Below, piece by piece: positions 51,694-60,291 of a DNA stretch of 64,000 nucleotides. The notes beneath the pieces were generated by a model. That model searched no databases and had not been told where the DNA came from. It saw only the letters and a list, made by a program, of their open reading frames with translations. Location: contig JAXLTD010000003.1 in NCBI GenBank assembly GCA_046330225.1, positions 310,001-374,000 of the forward strand, in the 5' to 3' direction. Made by a program: the position numbers and the translations under genes. The first letter of the stretch is position 1. Every line of letters starts with the position of its first letter. Source of the DNA: CANJIV01 sp046330225 (GTDB lineage Bacteria; Actinomycetota; Thermoleophilia; Solirubrobacterales; Solirubrobacteraceae).

Positions 51694-52727
51694 GCCTCGG
51701 CCAGCCGCTGGCCGGCCGGCGCCGGCTCGATCGGCGGCGGCGCCATGGCCCGGACCGCCGGGGGCTCGCCCCGTCGCAGCGGCCGCCGGACCTTGACGTG
51801 CTCGGCCGCGTAGTACGACCCGACGACGAAGGCCGCGGCGAGTGCCTGGGCGCCCAGCGTCTCCCAGGTCGAGTACAGCTCGAACCACGCGCCCATCCAC
51901 TGGGGCACCGTGAACGGGGTCGGATGGCGCGGCAGCCAGCCGAGGTCCTGGAAGCTCAGGGCGGTCCCCCCCACCATGACGACGAGGACCACGCCGACGA
52001 GGATCCCCGTGAGGACGAGCATGCGCCGGTACGGCAGGCGCCGGTGCAGCCAGAACACGAACGCGCCGACGAGCCCGGTGGCGGCGAGCCCGATGGCGAC
52101 GCCCTCCAGCACGGTGGCCGTCCCGGCCTTCAGCTGCAGGTTCTGCAGGAAGAGCACGGTCTCGAACCCCTCGCGATAGACCGCCGTGAAGCCGAGGGCG
52201 ACGAGCCCGAACGTGGCGGCCAGGCCGCTGCGGGCGAGCAGCTTGCGGCGCTGGCGGTGGTGCCGGCCGATCCAGTCGCTCCAATAGACCTTGTGCACGA
52301 ACCAGTTCAGGACGACGAGGAGCACGGCAATGGCGATGAAGCCGGTGATGGCCTCGAGGCGCGGGCCGAGCGGGCTCGCCACGTCCAGGAGCGCCTGGGC
52401 GGCAAACCAGGTGGCGACCGCGGCGAAGCACGCGGCGGCGGCGCCCACCACGACCGGCCGGCGCCGGGCGCGGTTCGCCCCCAGGAAGCTGGCGGTCACG
52501 GCGGCGAAGATCAGGACGGCCTCGAGGCCCTCCCGGAAGACGATGATCGCGCTGTTGGCCGCCGCGCTGCCCGGGCTTTGCGCCGGGCCCTCGGTCGGGT
52601 CGGCGGGACCCGTCGCGGCCGTTGCCATGAGGCACACCAGCCCGGCGAGCACGGCCAGGCCGGCGCACCACCAGGCCAGGCGGGCCGCGCGGCTGCGGCC
52701 CTCGGCTCCCTTCGATCGTTCAATCAT
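51690..52727 (-). CDS. FTR1-family high-affinity iron permease (EfeU-like)
   Basis: 345 aa, 7-8 transmembrane helices. Both FTR1 iron-binding motifs are present: FREGLEAVLIF (about 64-74) and YREGFETVLFL. It would move Fe3+ or Fe2+ across the membrane. No EfeO or EfeB partner is adjacent, so it may work alone or with distant partners. A double iron-box-like operator lies 25-62 bp upstream of its ATG, pointing to repression by iron through a DtxR/IdeR-type protein. Confidence 0.92.
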   Translation of the reverse strand: MIERSKGAEGRSRAARLAWWCAGLAVLAGLVCLMATAATGPADPTEGPAQSPGSAAANSAIIVFREGLEAVLIFAAVTASFLGANRARRRPVVVGAAAACFAAVATWFAAQALLDVASPLGPRLEAITGFIAIAVLLVVLNWFVHKVYWSDWIGRHHRQRRKLLARSGLAATFGLVALGFTAVYREGFETVLFLQNLQLKAGTATVLEGVAIGLAATGLVGAFVFWLHRRLPYRRMLVLTGILVGVVLVVMVGGTALSFQDLGWLPRHPTPFTVPQWMGAWFELYSTWETLGAQALAAAFVVGSYYAAEHVKVRRPLRRGEPPAVRAMAPPPIEPAPAGQRLAEA

Positions 52728-52751
52728 CCGATCCCCCTGGTCGTGACGATA

Positions 52752-52789
52752 TTCGGGTGCCCTAACTCCCTGGGCTTAGGGCACCCTAA
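52752..52789. promoter_or_regulatory. Two inverted iron-box-like operators
   Basis: TTCGGGTGCCCTAA (52752-52765) and TTAGGGCACCCTAA (52776-52789) are near-identical 14-mers in opposite orientation, centres 24 bp apart. Together they form a perfect 10-bp inverted repeat (52756-52765 with 52776-52785). TTAGG...CCTAA halves are typical of DtxR/IdeR boxes. They sit between the divergent FTR1 and GAP-family genes and may control both. Confidence 0.65.
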
Positions 52790-52879
52790 CAGACCGGTCG
52801 CGGCGGCGGGCAGCCCGGGCCTCAAGGCCCTGATGCGCGCTGCCGACTCCCTCCATGTGTCCCGAGGCGCCCCGAGACC

Positions 52880-53596
52880 GTGATCGCCGAGATCTTCGTT
52901 CTCGCCGTCGCGGCGGCGGTCAGCCCGGCGATCTTCGCGGCCGTGGCGCTGATCCTGACCCGGCCGCGGCCGATGGCGCCGCTCGCGGCCTACTACGCGG
53001 GCGCGCTCACGCTGTCGGTGTGCGCGGGGATGGCCCTCGTGGCCGGGCTGGGGCAGACGCACCTCGCCGACTCGAAGTCCGGGTTTGGCCCGGCCCTGAA
53101 CTTCAGCATCGGCGGCCTGGCGCTGCTCGCCGCCTGGTGGGTCTGGACGGGACGGGCCGCCCGCCGCAAGGCGGAGCTCAAGGTCCGCAGCGAGCGCCGC
53201 CGCGAGCGCAGGCATCCGGACGCCGAACCGGCGCGCGCGCCCGACCGCGACCCCTGGATGCAGCGCGTGCTGGACCGCGGCTCGCTGCCGCTCGCGTTTC
53301 TGGTCGGCGTGATCATGAACCTCCCCGGCGGGTTCTACCTCGTCGCGCTCAAGGACATCGCCCAGGGGCACCATCGCGTCGGCGCCGAGCTCGCGCTCGT
53401 GATCGGTTTCAACCTCGTGATGCTCGCCCCGATCGAGGTCCCCCTCGTCCTCTACCTCGTCCGGCCCGAACAGACCCTGGCCGCGCTCGGGCGCTTCTCG
53501 GCCTGGCTGGACGCCCACAGCCGCGACGTCGTGGTCGGCGTGGCCACCCTCGCCGGCGCCTACCTCGTGCTCCGCGGCACCCTCGAGATTCTCTGA
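52880..53596 (+). CDS. GAP-family (Sap-like) membrane protein
   Basis: 238 aa, six transmembrane helices in a LysE-like arrangement: IAEIFVLAVAAAVSPAIFAAVALIL, PLAAYYAGALTLSVCAGMALVAG, LNFSIGGLALLAAWWVWTG, LAFLVGVIMNLPGGFYLVAL and two more, with a basic cytosolic loop of ~40 residues. Mycobacterial relatives (GAP/Sap) take part in glycolipid export. Cargo here is unknown. It is divergent from the FTR1 gene and may share its iron-box region. Confidence 0.85.
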   Translation: MIAEIFVLAVAAAVSPAIFAAVALILTRPRPMAPLAAYYAGALTLSVCAGMALVAGLGQTHLADSKSGFGPALNFSIGGLALLAAWWVWTGRAARRKAELKVRSERRRERRHPDAEPARAPDRDPWMQRVLDRGSLPLAFLVGVIMNLPGGFYLVALKDIAQGHHRVGAELALVIGFNLVMLAPIEVPLVLYLVRPEQTLAALGRFSAWLDAHSRDVVVGVATLAGAYLVLRGTLEIL

Positions 53597-53607
53597 GCTG
53601 CGCCCGC

Positions 53608-55053
53608 TCAGGCCAGCGCCGCGAGCTCGTCGCCGAGCCAGCCCATCAGATCCGCGACATCGGGCATCTGATCGCGATCGGCCACGAGCCCGAAGTCGAG
53701 ATGGCCGCAGTAGCTCATGACCGTGATGTTCAGCCCCATCCCGTCGGTGATCACCGAGACCGGGTACTGCGCCTCGAGCCGGGCGCCGGCGCAGTAGAGC
53801 GGGAACTGCGGCCCCGGAACGTTTGAGATCACGAGGTTCCACGTGGGCCGGCCGGGCCGGCTCGTGGCCAGGGAGAACGTGAGCCGGGCCGCGCGGGAGA
53901 AGACGGCGGGCGGGATGAAGTTGTTCGCGTCCTGCAGGAGCTCGGCCGGGAGCGCCTTATGGCGCTCCTTCATGTCGGCGAGGGCATCGTGCGTGCGAGC
54001 CAGCCGCTGCACCGGATCCGCCTCGTCGGTGAACAGCGGGACGCTCATGAGCATGATGCGGTTCCCGAACGTGCCGATCTGATCGGTCGTGCGCACCGAC
54101 ACCGGAATCTGGGCGACGAGCGGCGTCTCCGGCAGCTCGTTGTGAACGAGGAGCCAGCGTCGCACCGCACCGGCGCAGAGGGAGACGACGACGTCGTTGA
54201 CCGTGCAGCCATGCGCGTTCTTCACCGCCTTGACCTCGTCGAGCGAGAGCTGCCCGAAGGCGAAGCGCCGATGGGCGGAAATCTTGCCGTTGAACGACGT
54301 CTTGGGCGCTTCGAGCCGGGGAGCCTCGAGCGGCGCCGCCTCGCCGCGCACCGCGTGGACGGCCCGGTTCGCCACCCGTCCGACCGTCGCCGCGCCGGGG
54401 ATGGCGCCGAACAGCGCCGGCACCTCGTCGATGTTGGGGACGGCGGAGGGGATCGACTGCAGCACGCGCAGCGGGTAGCGGGGCATCCCGGCCAGCCCGC
54501 GGGCGAGCAGCTCGAGCTCGGTGGGCGGCGGGTCGAGCCGCTCGGCGGGCGCCGGGGGCAGCTCGCGGCCCTCCGGGGCGAGATCGAGCAGGAGGCCCAT
54601 GACCTCGGCTCCGGAGACCCCGTCGACGACCGCGTGGTGGATCTTCGTGAGCATGGCGAGATGCCCGCCCTCGAGCCCGTGGATCAGGTGCAGCTCCCAG
54701 AGCGGCCGCGTGCGGTCCAGCGGGCGGGCCGTGATGCGGGCCACGAGATCGGCGAGCTGGCTGTCGGTTCCCGGCGGCGGCAGGCCCAGCTCGCGCACGT
54801 GGAACTCGAGGTCGAAGTCGGCATCGTCGACCCAATACGGGTAGTCCAGGCCCAGCGGCACCTCCGCGAGGCGCCAGCGGAGCGGCGGGAGCAGCGGCAG
54901 GCGCTCGGCGATGAGCGCCTGGAGGTCGATGACGTCGAGCCGGCCGCCCGGCGCGGTCGACGGGTCGAGGATGGCGAGCCCGGCCACGTGGCCGCTCTGG
55001 CGGGCGGTTTCGAGCGCCAGGAACTGCGCGTCGAGGCTGGTGAGCTGGCGCAT
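53608..55053 (-). CDS. Wax ester synthase / diacylglycerol O-acyltransferase (second copy)
   Basis: 481 aa. It begins MRQLTSLDAQFLALETARQ, carries the catalytic motif KIHHAVVDGVSGAEVMG (His-His-x3-Asp-Gly, about residues 137-143), the mid motif NDVVVSLCAGAVRRWL and the C-terminal VISNVPGPQFPLY. It makes triacylglycerol or wax ester from acyl-CoA. It is clearly diverged from the copy at 18.3-19.8 kb, so the two may differ in acceptor alcohol. Confidence 0.94.
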   Translation of the reverse strand: MRQLTSLDAQFLALETARQSGHVAGLAILDPSTAPGGRLDVIDLQALIAERLPLLPPLRWRLAEVPLGLDYPYWVDDADFDLEFHVRELGLPPPGTDSQLADLVARITARPLDRTRPLWELHLIHGLEGGHLAMLTKIHHAVVDGVSGAEVMGLLLDLAPEGRELPPAPAERLDPPPTELELLARGLAGMPRYPLRVLQSIPSAVPNIDEVPALFGAIPGAATVGRVANRAVHAVRGEAAPLEAPRLEAPKTSFNGKISAHRRFAFGQLSLDEVKAVKNAHGCTVNDVVVSLCAGAVRRWLLVHNELPETPLVAQIPVSVRTTDQIGTFGNRIMLMSVPLFTDEADPVQRLARTHDALADMKERHKALPAELLQDANNFIPPAVFSRAARLTFSLATSRPGRPTWNLVISNVPGPQFPLYCAGARLEAQYPVSVITDGMGLNITVMSYCGHLDFGLVADRDQMPDVADLMGWLGDELAALA

Positions 55054-55123
55054 GCGGAGAACCTATCCGCTCACGCGTTCCGCCGGGCCCGGCGCGGCGG
55101 CCCGGACGGAAGCCGCCGCCCCC

Positions 55124-56155
55124 TCAGGGAAGCCCGTTCTGCTTGCCGAAGATGTCGAAGCGGTTGCCGATGTGGATCCACAGGCGGATCTGGCGGGCGT
55201 CGGCGTTGTCGACCCGGAAGCAGCAGTGGCTGCGCGGGATCGTCGGCACCACGAAGTAGCCGTGGATCGCGCAGGCCGGGCGGTACGGCCGGGTCTTCGT
55301 CTTGGCCTGGGTGAAGCTGAAGAAGCTCGAATCGACCATTCCGCGCGAGTTCTCGCCCAGCTCCTGGCGCCAGAACCGGAACGAGCCGGTCGGCGTGCGG
55401 AAGCCGGGCCTCCCGGTGGACGTGTGGTAGACGCCAGCGAGCCGGCCGTCCGCGCCGACGAGCGCGAGCACCTGATGCGTGAGGTCGCCCTCCACGTGCC
55501 TGCCATGGCCCGGGAACCGCACCTGGTAGCCGCCGCGGCCATGCGCGAGGCGGTCGAAGACGAGCGGCGACGCGGTGCCGATGCGCTGCATCTCGTTCAC
55601 CTTGCGGAACGTGAGGACCGCCCGCGCTGTGTTGGTGTCGTAGCCGTCGGTGACCCGCACGGCGTAGCCGAGGTCCCGCAGCCGTTCGGTCAGGAAGCGC
55701 ACCTGGAGGCCGGCGTCCCCTGGCTGGGCCGCCGTCGGGATGACCGTGGCGCGCAGAGGGGCGCCGGCGGGGCCCCGGCCCACGCCGGCCGCGATCGAGA
55801 TCGCGCCGGAGCGGGTGGTGCGCAGGCGCGCCGAGAACGCGCCGCCTGCGCTGAGCGTGATCGCCCGGGCGCTGGCCGGTTCGACCGGTCCGGAGAGGCG
55901 CAGGCGGATTGCCGCGCCGGGCGTGCCCCCGGCGACCGTCCCGGTCACCGTGAACGATCGCTGCGGCAGAAGGACGAGCGATCCGGTCGACAGCGCCGTC
56001 ACCCCGGTGCCCGCGTCCAGGGCGGGCCGTGCCGTGGCGGCGCTGGCGGTCGGCGGGCCGCCGAGCGCCGAAGCCAGCACGACGCCGGCGGCGACCGCCG
56101 CCGCCGCGCGGCGGCGGCGCGAAGATCCTGCCCGGCGATTCCCGAAGGCCTGCAT
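55124..56155 (-). CDS. L,D-transpeptidase-like (YkuD) exported protein, altered catalytic motif
   Basis: 343 aa. An Arg-rich signal peptide (MQAFGNRRAGSSRRRRAAAAVAAG...) precedes an Ig-like beta domain, a peptidoglycan-binding helical module (LQVRFLTERLRDLGYAVRVTDGYDTNTARAV) and a YkuD domain with TPTGSF and IHGYF. The active-site motif normally S-H-G-C-x-R reads Ser309-His310-Cys311-Cys312-Phe-Arg; Cys312 keeps the catalytic position and the Gly is Cys. The protein would make 3-3 cross-links in the wall. ATG chosen for the signal peptide. Confidence 0.88.
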   Translation of the reverse strand: MQAFGNRRAGSSRRRRAAAAVAAGVVLASALGGPPTASAATARPALDAGTGVTALSTGSLVLLPQRSFTVTGTVAGGTPGAAIRLRLSGPVEPASARAITLSAGGAFSARLRTTRSGAISIAAGVGRGPAGAPLRATVIPTAAQPGDAGLQVRFLTERLRDLGYAVRVTDGYDTNTARAVLTFRKVNEMQRIGTASPLVFDRLAHGRGGYQVRFPGHGRHVEGDLTHQVLALVGADGRLAGVYHTSTGRPGFRTPTGSFRFWRQELGENSRGMVDSSFFSFTQAKTKTRPYRPACAIHGYFVVPTIPRSHCCFRVDNADARQIRLWIHIGNRFDIFGKQNGLP

Positions 56156-56257
56156 CAGAACGCGGGTGAGGCTACCGATCGTCTCGGCCCGAGGGCGCAC
56201 TTGCGGTTGCGGCAGCGCGGCTGGGCGCCAGGCCGCGCCCCGAGTATCGTGAGCGGC

Positions 56258-56719
56258 ATGGCCTCCCCCGCCCGCGCCCCGTTTGCCATTCGCCACCGGG
56301 ACCCGAGGACTCCGCCGTGCCCGCGCTGCGAGGACCCGTGGCTCGTCGATCGCGCGGTGCCGGCCGACGGGCTCGAAGCCGAGCTCGAATGCCGGGCCTG
56401 CGGCTCGCGATTCCAGGCGATCGTCGGCGTGACCTGCGCGGCGGCCGCGCACGCGTTCACCGGGGGCTGCTGCGACGGCTTTCGCCGCTACCGCCTGGCC
56501 TACCAGGATCCCGCGGGCCCGCCCGGCGCGACCCGCGTCATCGAGTTCGAGGTGTGGCGCCAGGACCCGGTCCACGTCCGGGCCGGGGACCAGTTCACGC
56601 TGCTGGTGTCCGCCGGAGCCCGGCGAACCCGATCCCGCCCGGTCATGCCCGACGCCGTCGCAAACCTCACGCTGGGCGAGTACTGGCCGCTGGTCGCCCC
56701 GACGTGCGCGGCTCGCTGA
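56258..56719 (+). CDS. Zinc-ribbon-containing hypothetical protein
   Basis: 153 aa. A zinc ribbon is formed by CPRCEDP (about 21-27) and CRACGSRF (about 47-54). A second segment with clustered Cys (GVTCAAAAHAFTGGCCDGFRRYR) follows. The C-terminal half is beta-rich (VIEFEVWRQDPVHVRAGDQFTLLVSAG), like a small sandwich. No known family. Its end overlaps the FUSC-like gene by 16 bp, so the two are co-transcribed. Confidence 0.65.
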   Translation: MASPARAPFAIRHRDPRTPPCPRCEDPWLVDRAVPADGLEAELECRACGSRFQAIVGVTCAAAAHAFTGGCCDGFRRYRLAYQDPAGPPGATRVIEFEVWRQDPVHVRAGDQFTLLVSAGARRTRSRPVMPDAVANLTLGEYWPLVAPTCAAR

Positions 56720-57705
56720 CGCGGGACGAGCTGCGGCGGGCAGTCAAGGTCGGCATCGCGGCCAGTGCCGCCTGGGCACTCGGGGTGGCGGCGGGCGAGC
56801 CCGTCCCCGTCTTTGCGGCCATCGTCCCGATCGTGGCGATCAAGCAGGACCCGTTCAGCGCCGCCGGCGTGTCTGCCGACCGCATTCTCGGCGTGTTCAT
56901 CGGGGTCGCGCTGGGCATCGTGGCCCTCGAGATCCAGGCGGACCCGGGCATCGCCCTGGCCGTCGGCGTGATCGCCGCGGGCATTGCCTTGGGCACGGTC
57001 CTGCGGATTCGGGGCGAGGTGAACTTCCAGATCACCGTCTCGGCCCTCATCATGCTCTTCGTGGGCGGGCGGGCCGAAACCGTGGCGCTCGCGCGGATCT
57101 GGGAGACCGCGATCGGCGCGGCGGTCGCGCTCATCGTCGCCGCGCTGCTCTGGCCGCCCGATCCGGTGGGCCAGATCCGGGAGGAAGAGGCGCGGCTGCG
57201 CCGGCGGCTCGCCGACAGCCTGGAGGCCACCGGCGGCCTCCTGGCTTCGGGGTCGGGCGACCCCGAGGCGAACCTCGAGCGGGTGCGCGACCGCCTCGGC
57301 GAGGCCTCGGCGCTGGCCGTGGACGTCGGGCGCGCCCGCAAGGCCCTGCGCGCCAACCCCCGCCGGCGCCACGACCGGCCGCTCCTGGAGGCGCTCGCCC
57401 CGGCTGCCGAGGTGCTTGGGCGCTGCGCCCGCCACGTGCGCTCGCTGGCCCGCACGGTGGCGGATCACGCCGCCGAGTCCGGCCCGCCCGATCCGGGGCC
57501 GGCGGGGCCGCCGCTGATGTCGGGCTTGCACCGGATCGCCGTCGTGCTCGCCGCGCCCGGAGACGCGCCGGCCGGAGCGCTCGAGGCAGCGTCCCGCGAC
57601 CTGGATCGCGCCGCGCGGGCCGCTGACCGGCCGATCGCAGTGCTCTGCGAGGCGGAGCTGCGCCGGCTCGTCGCCGACGCCGCCGGGCCCGACGGGGCGA
57701 GGTGA
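56704..57705 (+). CDS. FUSC/ArAE-family membrane protein
   Basis: 333 aa. The N-terminal half has four to five transmembrane helices (AVKVGIAASAAWALGVAAG, VFAAIVPIVAIKQDPF, ILGVFIGVALGIVALEI, IAAGIALGTVLRI, WETAIGAAVALIVAALLW) as in aromatic acid exporters. The C-terminal half is cytosolic and helical (EEEARLRRRLADSLEATGGLL). Efflux of aromatic acids is known for the family; cargo here is not predictable. GTG start inside the preceding gene. Confidence 0.85.
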   Translation: MRGSLTRDELRRAVKVGIAASAAWALGVAAGEPVPVFAAIVPIVAIKQDPFSAAGVSADRILGVFIGVALGIVALEIQADPGIALAVGVIAAGIALGTVLRIRGEVNFQITVSALIMLFVGGRAETVALARIWETAIGAAVALIVAALLWPPDPVGQIREEEARLRRRLADSLEATGGLLASGSGDPEANLERVRDRLGEASALAVDVGRARKALRANPRRRHDRPLLEALAPAAEVLGRCARHVRSLARTVADHAAESGPPDPGPAGPPLMSGLHRIAVVLAAPGDAPAGALEAASRDLDRAARAADRPIAVLCEAELRRLVADAAGPDGAR

Positions 57706-57706
57706 G

Positions 57707-58357
57707 TCAGGCAGCCTGGCGCAGGGGCAGCGCGGCGGCCGCCGGCAGCGTCACCGCAACCGTGGTCGTTCCGTGCGCGATGAGCTTCCCGGTCCGCTCG
57801 GCCACGATCCGGCCCTCCGCCGTGGCGATGGTCGCGCCACGGTGGACCACGGTGCCCTCGGCCCGCAACGGGCCGGTGTCGCGGGTGACCGGGCGGACGA
57901 AGTTCACCTTGAGCTCGATCGTCGCGTAGGTCGCCCCGCGCGGCAGCGTCGAGTGCACCGCGCACCCAAGGGCCGAGTCGAGCAGCGTCGCGGCCAGGCC
58001 CCCGTGCACGACGCCGATCGGGTTGTAGTGGTCCTCGCCCGGGTCGACCGCGAAGACCGCGCGCCCCTCCCCGACCTCGATGAGCCCGATCCGCAGGAGC
58101 CGGGCGATCGGCGGGCCGGGCAGATCCCCGTCGCGCAGCGCCTCGAGATACGACAGGCCGCTGAGGCGGCTGGCCCGGGCCACGGCCTCGAGCGGGTCGT
58201 CCCAGGTGACGCGGCGCTCCCGTCGGGCCTCCGCGGGCGCGGCTTCGACGCCGGCGGGCGCCAGCCCGGCCAGTCGCCGGGCACCCATGGCGAAGGCCGC
58301 GAGTGCCTGACCCGGGACGGAGAACGTCGCGATGGCCGGGATCGATTCTGGCGTCAT
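57707..58357 (-). CDS. Hotdog-fold acyl-CoA thioesterase (PaaI-like)
   Basis: 216 aa. An N-terminal helical part of ~75 residues is followed by a hotdog domain with NPIGVVHGGLAATLLDSALG (HGG...D signature), TIELKVNFVRPVT and GRIVAERTGKLIAHG. It probably releases CoA from an aromatic or acyl thioester. It is divergent from an HxlR-type regulator over a 92-bp operator region, so it is the likely target gene. A stop-to-stop junction with the FUSC-like gene follows. Confidence 0.88.
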   Translation of the reverse strand: MTPESIPAIATFSVPGQALAAFAMGARRLAGLAPAGVEAAPAEARRERRVTWDDPLEAVARASRLSGLSYLEALRDGDLPGPPIARLLRIGLIEVGEGRAVFAVDPGEDHYNPIGVVHGGLAATLLDSALGCAVHSTLPRGATYATIELKVNFVRPVTRDTGPLRAEGTVVHRGATIATAEGRIVAERTGKLIAHGTTTVAVTLPAAAALPLRQAA

Positions 58358-58387
58358 GTCAGGCTCCGGTGGCTGGGTGGGTAGTGC

Positions 58388-58443
58388 ATTGCAACCGACC
58401 GTATACCTATCCGTTGCATTTCGCAACTCAATCCGGCTAGACT
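58388..58443. promoter_or_regulatory. Divergent promoter/operator between thioesterase and HxlR regulator
   Basis: ATTGCAAC (58388-58395), GTTGC (58413-58417) and GCAAC (58423-58427) form overlapping inverted repeats. TTGCAT (58414-58419) and TAGACT (58438-58443), spaced 18 bp, make a promoter whose start falls on the GTG at 58450, so the regulator mRNA is probably leaderless. Repressor binding at the repeats would block this -35. Confidence 0.55.
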
Positions 58444-58449
58444 GGGCCT

Positions 58450-58929
58450 GTGACCCGCAAAGGCTTCGACGAGATGCCGTGCCCGATCGCCCAGTGCCTC
58501 GGCGTCGTCGGCGAGCGCTGGACGCTTCTGGTGCTCCGCGAGGCGTTCTTCCGGGTCCGTCGCTTCGACGACTTCCAGCGCCGGCTCGGGATCGCTCGCA
58601 ACATCCTCGCGGACCGCCTCTCCACCCTCGTGGACGCCGGCGTCCTCGAACGCCGCCCCTACCAGGACCGCCCCGTGCGCCACGAGTACCGCCTCACCCA
58701 GAAGGGCCTCGATCTCTGGCCCGTGCTCGTCGCGCTGCAGGCGTGGGGCGAGAAGCACGCTCCGGCGCAGAGCGGGCCTCCGATCGAGCTGACCCACACG
58801 GCCTGCGGTCACCGCACGGTCCCGCAGCTCGCCTGCTCCCACTGCGGCGAGCCGCTCGGCCCCCGCGACGTCACCGCGGCGCGGGAGCTCGCCGGCCCGG
58901 CCGAGTTCGCCGCTGCCGCGCGCGCGTAG
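58450..58929 (+). CDS. HxlR-family transcriptional regulator
   Basis: 159 aa. The winged helix of the HxlR type is complete: MPCPIAQCLGVVGERWTLLVLREAFF, RRFDDFQRRLGIARNILADRLSTLVDAGVLER, and the wing HEYRLTQKGLDLWPVL. The Cys in CPIAQC is the one used for redox or aldehyde sensing in several HxlR proteins. A C-terminal zinc-ribbon-like tail (CGH, CSHCGEPLG) is present. It likely controls the divergent thioesterase. Confidence 0.92.
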   Translation: MTRKGFDEMPCPIAQCLGVVGERWTLLVLREAFFRVRRFDDFQRRLGIARNILADRLSTLVDAGVLERRPYQDRPVRHEYRLTQKGLDLWPVLVALQAWGEKHAPAQSGPPIELTHTACGHRTVPQLACSHCGEPLGPRDVTAARELAGPAEFAAAARA

Positions 58930-58941
58930 ACTGTCCGCCCC

Positions 58942-59547
58942 ATGGCCCAGAAACAGCGGCAGGTCAAGATCGAGCAGCGCGGCGGCCTCGCCGCGATGCA
59001 GGACCTCGAGTCCCGCTCCGACGAGGAGCTCGAGCAGGAGACGAAGAACCGGGCGGCGGCCCAGGCGATCCTCGGCGCGCGCGCCGCCGATCGCTACGAC
59101 GCCAAGGCCAGCCGGGCCCACTTCCAGAAGGCGATCGCCGCGGCCCGGCCGCAGGAGCGCATGGCGCTGCGCCGGATGGCCAACGCCTCGCTGGCGCTGG
59201 CCGAGCGGCGTGCCGGCGACCTCAAGGAGGCGGTCGAGAAGCTGGGGCACGAAGCGCCGAGCTCTCGCCAGCTCCTGGCGCTGCGGTTCATGGGGCTGAT
59301 CGTCCCGCCCCCGGGCTCGAGCGTGCTCGTGCGGATCCGCGGCATCCTCGCCGCGATCGCCATCGTCCTCGGCCTCGCCGCGCTGGGCTTCGGCATCGTG
59401 ATGCTCGTCTCCCTGCCGTTCGGCGGCGTGGCGCTCGGCGAGGGGATCCTGCTCGGGATCATCCTTGTCGTGGCGGTGCTCGGCATCCTGGCCTTCGTCG
59501 GCCGGCGCCGGCAAGCCAAGGCCCGGGCCGCCCGCGGCGGCGGCTGA
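58942..59547 (+). CDS. Membrane protein with N-terminal helical domain
   Basis: 201 aa. Residues 1-115 are charged helices (QDLESRSDEELEQETKNRAAAQAILG, AKASRAHFQKAIAAARPQERMALRRMANASLALAERR), TPR-like in appearance. Two transmembrane segments (about 134-158 and 163-187) and a short basic tail follow. No family recognised. A TAGACT -10 box (58927-58932) overlaps the HxlR stop region and ends 9 nt before the ATG. Confidence 0.72.
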   Translation: MAQKQRQVKIEQRGGLAAMQDLESRSDEELEQETKNRAAAQAILGARAADRYDAKASRAHFQKAIAAARPQERMALRRMANASLALAERRAGDLKEAVEKLGHEAPSSRQLLALRFMGLIVPPPGSSVLVRIRGILAAIAIVLGLAALGFGIVMLVSLPFGGVALGEGILLGIILVVAVLGILAFVGRRRQAKARAARGGG

Positions 59548-59567
59548 CCGGCGCAGCGGGCCGCGCC

Positions 59568-60272
59568 GTGTGCGGGCGCTACACCCTCGCCTCGACCGAT
59601 CCGACGGCGCTCCGGGACCGGTTCGGGCTCGGAGAGTCCGTCGAGATCCGCCAGCGCTTCAACGTCGCGCCCACGGACGCGGTCCTCGCCGTCGTGGCAG
59701 GCCAGGACGGACGGGAGGGCACGCTGCTGCGCTGGGGGCTCGTGCCCCACTGGGCCGACAGCCTCGCGTCGGGAGCCAGGCGGATCAACGCCCGGGCCGA
59801 GACGGTGGCGACGACGCCCGCGTTTCGCGACAGCTTCGCCCGCCATCGGTGCCTGGTGATCGCCGACGGCTTCTACGAGTGGGAGCGCCTGGAGGACGGC
59901 GGCAAGCAGCCCTGGCACATCACGCGAGCCGACGGGTCGCCCTTCGCCTTCGCCGGACTGTGGGCGTCCTGGCGCCCGCCGGAAGGCGACCCGGTGCAGA
60001 CATGCGCGATCGTCACGACCGATGCCAACCGCGTGCTCGCGCCCGTCCACGGCCGCATGCCCGTGATCCTCGAGCGCGACGCCGAGGCCGCCTGGCTCGA
60101 TCCGGCGGCGCCGGCCCCAGACCTGCTCGGCCTGCTGCGCCCGCTGCCCGATGCCGAGGTCGCGCTGCGGCCGGTGTCGCGGGCCGTCAACGACGCCCGT
60201 TACGACGGTCCGGCCTGCCTCGACCCGCCGGCGCCCGAGCCCCGGCGCGATCCGGCACCGCGGCTCTTCTGA
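59568..60272 (+). CDS. SOS response-associated peptidase (SRAP/YedK/HMCES family)
   Basis: 234 aa. The family's catalytic Cys2 follows the initiator (VCGRYTL), and the conserved Asn in RINARAET, Glu in DGFYEWERL and His in HGRMPVIL are all intact. HMCES/YedK proteins cross-link to abasic sites in ssDNA through Cys2 and protect them. GTG start fixed by the need for Cys2. Together with dinB it gives the window a DNA-damage component. Confidence 0.95.
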   Translation: MCGRYTLASTDPTALRDRFGLGESVEIRQRFNVAPTDAVLAVVAGQDGREGTLLRWGLVPHWADSLASGARRINARAETVATTPAFRDSFARHRCLVIADGFYEWERLEDGGKQPWHITRADGSPFAFAGLWASWRPPEGDPVQTCAIVTTDANRVLAPVHGRMPVILERDAEAAWLDPAAPAPDLLGLLRPLPDAEVALRPVSRAVNDARYDGPACLDPPAPEPRRDPAPRLF

Positions 60273-60291
60273 AGCGCCGGGCCATCCGGGC

